Positions 43,790 to 47,512 of a stretch of 47,512 nt of DNA are shown piece after piece. The notes beneath the pieces were generated by a model that did not search any database, was not told the origin of the DNA, and worked only from the letters and a program-made list of their open reading frames with translations. The position numbers were made by a program, and so were the translations under genes. Within the stretch, counting starts at the first letter, position 1, and each line of letters begins with the position of its first letter. This DNA comes from Desulfobulbaceae bacterium (GTDB lineage Bacteria > Desulfobacterota > Desulfobulbia > Desulfobulbales > SURF-16), in the NCBI GenBank assembly GCA_002868945.1, contig PKTX01000079.1:1-47512 (forward strand), in the 5' to 3' direction.

Positions 43790-45238
43790 TCAGCAGGCCG
43801 CCATGGCCTCACACTCTTCCGGGGTCATGGCCCGGACATGAATGGCCTGCTTCTTGGGATCAAACTCAACAACCACCCGCTCCTCCGGTGTATTGAGTAT
43901 CCTGCTGACCTTGCCGATGGTGATATGCAGGCCGGGATGGAGCTTGCCGTAGACATAGACGCACTCGGTGGCCGCCTTTTCGATTTCCGCATCCAGCTTT
44001 TCCTCTAATTCGGTAAGCTGGTTATTGGCCTCCATTACCTTGGGCATCATCTCGTTTAACTTCTTGAGGCGGGCCGCCTTGTCGACGGAAAACTCCTTGC
44101 CCTCCTTCTTTTTCATTGCCGACAAGGTACTGACATCCTTCAGCATTTCACTAAGACGCGGCGGCCAAATCGCCTTGGCCTCGTCAATCTTCTTTTTGCG
44201 CTGCTCCAGACTGGGATTAAGCCCCACCACCACCCGGGTCTGCACCTCGGCTTCTGAACCAAGCTCCATGACATGCAGGGAGCCGCCCAGGATATAGCGC
44301 CCGCCGATGAGGGCACCTTTGCCGGTAACGGCCTTCAGGTTCTTTTCCACCCGCATATTGCCCTGTACGGCAAAATCGCCAAGGGTCAGGCTGCCCCTGG
44401 TTTCAATGGGTCCGGTATTCTCGCAGAAATCAACATCCATATCGCCCCAGACGCGGACCCGGCAATCGACACCGATCAGGCCGCCGCGAATCTTCAGGTT
44501 GGCACCGGCAATAATCTCGGCATTATTAACGCCCGCATCCACCTCAATACTGCCCATGCACTTGACCCGAAAACCGGGCAAGACCTGGCCGTGGATTGTA
44601 AGCTGCTTGCCGCTGAAGGTGATATTGCCGACACTCATGTCAACATCGGAGTTGACGATATGCTCCTCATAGACGGCCGGCTTGCCCTCGGCCATGACAA
44701 ACTTGCCCTTTACCGTGGAGCTGACGCGCAGACCGTCTTCACTCAAGGCTACTCCGGGACCGCATTTTATGGTGACGTCCTTGCCGTCCTTGGCCGGAAT
44801 CTCCTCATCAAAGACGTTGCGGCCCGGCACCCCTTTTGTGGCGGGTATTTTTTCCAGCAGGAGCTGTTCCTCCGGAACATTGACGATATTGCCGAGTTCG
44901 CGGAAATCACGGCGCTCGCTGCGCGCCTCCTCCTCTGCTGGCACATGGGCGACAGCAGGCCGGACAATGGGTTTCACCTTGGCGTTGAGTCCATGCACCG
45001 GCGGCGTGCCCTCGGCAATGAGCGCCTTGCCGCCGTTTAAGACAGGCTCTTCTGCGTGCAGGCCATGACAGACGCCGGCGCCCTTGACAATATCAAGTAC
45101 TGTCGGCCAGTCTTGCGGATCAAAGTTTTCCGCTTCACGCAGGGCAAGGACAAGGTGCAACTTGTCCTTAGAAAGTTGCAAGGTGTACTTGCCGTCACAG
45201 ATATTTTGCGGGCGCGCCCCCAGGGCTATTTCAGCCAT
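43790..45238 (-). CDS. FapA-family protein (DUF342)
   Basis: 482 aa. Central right-handed beta-helix-like repeats (INFTFSGKQLTIHGQVLP type; here VGNITFSGKQLTIHGQVLPG, then AGANLKIRGGLIGVDCRVRV), preceded by the DUF342 core (KIPATKGVPGRNVFDEEIP) and followed by a charged coiled-coil region (about 345-440) and a C-terminal beta cap. FapA family proteins occur in motile and biofilm-forming bacteria; biochemical role unresolved. Cytoplasmic, no signal. Minus strand, monocistronic by spacing. No nearby partner identified. Confidence 0.88.
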   Translation of the reverse strand: MAEIALGARPQNICDGKYTLQLSKDKLHLVLALREAENFDPQDWPTVLDIVKGAGVCHGLHAEEPVLNGGKALIAEGTPPVHGLNAKVKPIVRPAVAHVPAEEEARSERRDFRELGNIVNVPEEQLLLEKIPATKGVPGRNVFDEEIPAKDGKDVTIKCGPGVALSEDGLRVSSTVKGKFVMAEGKPAVYEEHIVNSDVDMSVGNITFSGKQLTIHGQVLPGFRVKCMGSIEVDAGVNNAEIIAGANLKIRGGLIGVDCRVRVWGDMDVDFCENTGPIETRGSLTLGDFAVQGNMRVEKNLKAVTGKGALIGGRYILGGSLHVMELGSEAEVQTRVVVGLNPSLEQRKKKIDEAKAIWPPRLSEMLKDVSTLSAMKKKEGKEFSVDKAARLKKLNEMMPKVMEANNQLTELEEKLDAEIEKAATECVYVYGKLHPGLHITIGKVSRILNTPEERVVVEFDPKKQAIHVRAMTPEECEAMAAC

Positions 45239-45280
45239 TGCATAGTCCTACGTCAAACTTTTCATATCTCATTCTTGGCC

Positions 45281-45376
45281 ATCTTGAATAATTGCTCTTT
45301 CGGAGTCTCGCAGGCTCGCTTACCTGCCTGATTTCTGCGGCGCTACGGAAATAAAACATCTCATAATTCAATGATA
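45281..45376 (+). repeat. short MITE-like element A5
   Basis: About 96 bp. Left end atcttgaataattgctcttt and right end, the complement of catctcataattcaatgata, match family A termini. The reversed cassette cggagtctcgcaggctcgct lies at 45301-45320. The central palindrome is reduced to one arm, so it is an internally deleted copy. A second partial end (atatctcattcttggcc) abuts it at 45264-45280. Confidence 0.7.
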
Positions 45377-45615
45377 CCCTCTTGTCAGAAATCTGCTGCC
45401 CTGTCTCTGCTTGTCGGCATGATTGCTGGAATATTTACACTTTTCAGCTCTGGCAGCCCCCAAAGAGTCGGCGGATGCCGGAAAATACCGGGGCGAGCAG
45501 GCCAAAAACACCGACGCCGCAGCCTGGCAGCCCGAGTCTTTATGGACAGGAAGGACACACCAACAGCGCCTTTGCGGGCCATGCGGTGACCATCTGCGAC
45601 GCGACATTACTGTAG
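45371..45615 (+). pseudogene. possible frameshifted remnant of a small secreted protein
   Basis: ATG 45371 opens a signal-like stretch (KSAALSLLVGMIAGIFTL). A +1 shift near 45437 is needed to continue into SALAAPKESADAGKYRGEQA with a typical AxA cleavage site. A further shift near 45530 leads to YGQEGHTNSAFAGH and a stop at about 45615. The start codon sits at the edge of repeat A5. The pieces look like one decayed secreted protein, but no family is recognised. Chance frames remain possible. Confidence 0.3.
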
Positions 45616-45728
45616 CTTATTATAAAGTAAGTAAACTTAGCAAGTTAGTTGAACAAACAAGTCCTTGTTTTCAAGCTTGCGGGTCGGCGAGCCACTCGTG
45701 CCGCCGGAAAAAACAGGCCGCACACCGA

Positions 45729-46727
45729 TCAGGACGGCGTCATGCTCTTTTCCAGGCTCTTGATCTGATCCACCTCACCCAGGACAACCAGGGTATCACC
45801 CTCCTCGATGCGGGTGTCGGGGGTAGGGTTGAAAACAGAATTGCCGTCCTTGCGCTTGACCACCACCACGATGATATTGAAGTTTTTGCGGATCTCCGTC
45901 TCCATCAGGGTCTTGTTGACCAGGGAGGTGGCTCCGGCGGTGACCACCATCTCCTCCAGGCGCAGGCCGAGCTCACGGCCGCTGACAGCCAGATCGATAA
46001 AATCGGTGACCGTGGGCCGCAGGATCAGGTTGGCCATGCGGTAGGCGCCGATATAGTAGGGAGAAATGACCCGATCGGCGCCGGCCCTTTTCAGCTTATC
46101 CTTGGCGCGCCTCTCATCACTGGCCCGGGCCACGATATAGAGATCTGGATTAAGGGAGCGGGCCGACAGGGTAATATAGACATTATCGGCATCGGAAGAA
46201 ACCACACCGATCAAGCCCTTGGCGCGGGCCACGCCGGCCTGAATGAGTATCTCATCGTCCGAGGCATCGCCCTTTAAGGCCAGATAACCCAGCTCATTGA
46301 TCTGCTCAATCTCCTCATCCTTGTTTTCAATGATCACAAACTTCTTGCCATGCTCATGGAGGAGCTTGCAAATAACCTGACCGATACGACCGTAACCGCA
46401 CACCACATAATGATCTTTCATTTTTTCCAGTTTCTTTGACATGTTTCTTTTTCCAAAAGCGGCCTGAATGCCCCCTTCAACCACACTTTCGGTAATCTCC
46501 CTGAACAGCACCATGACATAGCCGACCCCGACCAGAATAAGAATCATGGTGAAGTGACGGCCGGCCGGACTCAGATGCACCATCTCGCCGAACCCCACGG
46601 TGCTGACGGTGATCATGGTCATATAGAGGCCTTCATCAAAGTTGGCATCCTCAATGATCATGTAGCCGACAGAGCCGAATGTCAAAATGGCCGCCAAGAG
46701 GAGTATTGATATTACTGTTTTTTTCAT
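45729..46727 (-). CDS. TrkA-type potassium channel/RCK protein
   Basis: 332 aa. The N-terminus has two membrane helices flanking the pore loop TVSTVGFGEM, a variant of the K+ filter (TVGYGD); in the filter Tyr is Phe and the outer Asp is Glu. This is followed by a TrkA_N/RCK Rossmann domain (YVVCGYGRIGQVICKLL) and a TrkA_C domain (about 245-325, ending LVVLGEVDQIKSLEK). MthK-like architecture: K+ channel or K+ conductance gated by a cytosolic ligand. Product membrane-located. The next gene downstream on the minus strand is FapA, after the A5 repeat. Confidence 0.92.
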   Translation of the reverse strand: MKKTVISILLLAAILTFGSVGYMIIEDANFDEGLYMTMITVSTVGFGEMVHLSPAGRHFTMILILVGVGYVMVLFREITESVVEGGIQAAFGKRNMSKKLEKMKDHYVVCGYGRIGQVICKLLHEHGKKFVIIENKDEEIEQINELGYLALKGDASDDEILIQAGVARAKGLIGVVSSDADNVYITLSARSLNPDLYIVARASDERRAKDKLKRAGADRVISPYYIGAYRMANLILRPTVTDFIDLAVSGRELGLRLEEMVVTAGATSLVNKTLMETEIRKNFNIIVVVVKRKDGNSVFNPTPDTRIEEGDTLVVLGEVDQIKSLEKSMTPS

Positions 46728-47085
46728 CGTTTTAAGTGGATTCTTCCTTCACGCTGCCGCCCCTTGCTGCCGATAAAGAATACAAGGGTGCCGTTTTTAT
46801 AACGCAACATGGCTGCTTTTCCGAAAAAAATCCCCTTTTTTTTTCAGAATGGCCATTTGACCGACAGCCCCTGGTGATATGGCCGAAAAGGTGGCCTGAT
46901 TATAAATGTGCCTCCCCGGCCCCACAAGGCAAAGAACAATCATCCTGCGGCAGCAAGGCGCAGGTAGGAAAAAAAGAACAATTCATCAAAAAACAACCAT
47001 TCAGGGCCTGGATATTGCAAACAGAACTCGATATAACCGCTTGAAGTGATCGTTCTCTCAACCGGAACAGACCAGGAGGTAGATC
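46728..47085. other. intergenic region upstream of the channel gene
   Basis: About 360 bp between divergent genes. It holds an A/T-run palindrome, gaaaaaaatcccctttttttttc, near 46825-46848 and otherwise nothing I can assign. The plus-strand frame starting near 46736 has no ribosome site and no protein-like composition. Confidence 0.45.
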
Positions 47086-47199
47086 ATGACCGCCAAAGAA
47101 ATTGTCAAATTGCTGATGCTGAGCCCCCTTTACTTTCGCCTTTCCCTGCGCGAACGCCAACAGCTTTTCCAGGAATTCCGCCAGCACCACAAGGTATAG
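47086..47199 (+). CDS. 37-residue small protein
   Basis: ATG 47086 follows a perfect aggaggtagatc. The product starts MTAKEIVKLLMLSPLYFRLS and ends FRQHHKV: an amphipathic helical N-terminus, an LSPLYFRLSLRERQ centre and a basic C-terminus. No signal or full membrane helix. It is too short for ordinary gene calling, but the ribosome site and helix pattern support translation. Similar small LSPxYFRL proteins exist in my memory of proteobacteria; function unknown. Confidence 0.6.
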   Translation: MTAKEIVKLLMLSPLYFRLSLRERQQLFQEFRQHHKV

Positions 47200-47387
47200 C
47201 CGCAGCAGAGCGGCACCGTACCTGCAAAAACGCAACAGCCCTCATGACCGGCGCCTTCTCCCGCCTTGGGTTTGCCCCTCCTTCTTTCTCCCCACCTTTT
47301 TGGGATACCACCATATTTTCGGTGGCACTCCCTGTCATCTTGCGATATATTTCATAAATTTTTTTAAATAATAAAAGATGTTAGTCA
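47200..47387. other. AT-rich intergenic stretch at the window end
   Basis: A weak ccacc...ggtgg hairpin near 47304-47321 could end the small-gene transcript. The following AT-rich tract (47340-47385) leads into repeat B2. No gene seen. Confidence 0.4.
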
Positions 47388-47512
47388 CTGTCTGTCCGAA
47401 AACAGGTTATTTCGTGTCTGTCCAGAAATAGGTCATTTCGTACGAGATCAAGGACTGCGAGAAAAATAAGCGCAGGCATATATTTGATATTCCGAGCATT
47501 ATTTTTTGAGCA
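47388..47512. repeat. MITE-like element B2 (cut by window end)
   Basis: Second family B member. From 47415 tgtctgtccagaaataggtc, then catttcgtacgagatcaagg and tgcgagaaaaataagc, matches 4384-4440. Just before it (47388-47414) a partial duplicate of the tip, ctgtctgtccgaaaacaggt, is repeated. The right half lies outside the window. Confidence 0.7.

Noticed and set aside
45423..46277. Long plus-strand frame of 284 codons
   Set aside because: It is mostly the antisense of the K+ channel gene; codon use is that of a shadow frame. Only its first part is considered in the possible pseudogene.
46736..47044. 102-codon plus-strand frame before the small protein
   Set aside because: No ribosome site, starts at GTG, contains the A/T-run and no protein-like pattern.

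Overview
The window is about 57% GC by eye and reads as a chromosomal segment of a Gram-negative, probably anaerobic bacterium of the Desulfobacterota (Desulfobulbales-like). This placement is inferred from gene content: a fused AccA-AccD carboxyltransferase in an operon with biotin carboxylase, a carrier subunit and biotin ligase; a GlcF/HdrD-like CCG-domain Fe-S protein; an SbtA/SbtM selenopeptide-radical SAM pair; and FapA (DUF342) and PilZ proteins. No rRNA, tRNA, CRISPR array, phage or transposase was found. Two families of short inverted-repeat (MITE-like) elements are scattered between genes.

Layout. 1-4.2 kb: repeat A1, a small hypothetical gene, an RNase II/R exoribonuclease, era, and a PilZ gene. 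4.3-17.6 kb: the accessory region. A CsgD/VpsT-type LuxR regulator with an intact WLSR (c-di-GMP-type) motif precedes eight same-strand, tightly spaced genes: subtilase, three large unrecognised proteins, two small beta-rich proteins (one trypco2-like), a possible clan-CD-like domain fused to a peptidoglycan amidase, and a C39/C70-like domain lacking its cysteine fused to an extensin/M15-type peptidase. A strong terminator closes the block. I read it as an undescribed c-di-GMP-controlled proteolytic and peptidoglycan-lytic system. 17.6-26.5 kb: a small hypothetical gene, gltX, glnS, a PAS sensor without kinase domain, a DUF3124 lipoprotein-like/secreted protein, fbp and an MFS transporter.

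26.4-35.2 kb (minus strand): a locus transcribed from a near-consensus promoter at about 35.2 kb: accC, accDA, carrier subunit, birA and a GT2 glycosyltransferase, then a selenopeptide gene (sbtA) with three in-frame UGA codons that ordinary gene finders truncate, its own terminator, and the radical SAM maturase sbtM. 35.4-43.5 kb: corC-lnt, prfB (with the +1 programmed frameshift), a CCG-domain Fe-S protein, a DsbA-like thioredoxin, phoH, and a single open frame joining ybeY to pdxJ. 43.8-47.5 kb: FapA, a possible decayed secreted-protein gene beside repeat A5, a TrkA-type K+ channel, a 37-residue small protein, and repeat B2 running off the end.

The two most interesting items are the UGA-rich selenopeptide at 28304-28618 and the 5569-17417 cluster.
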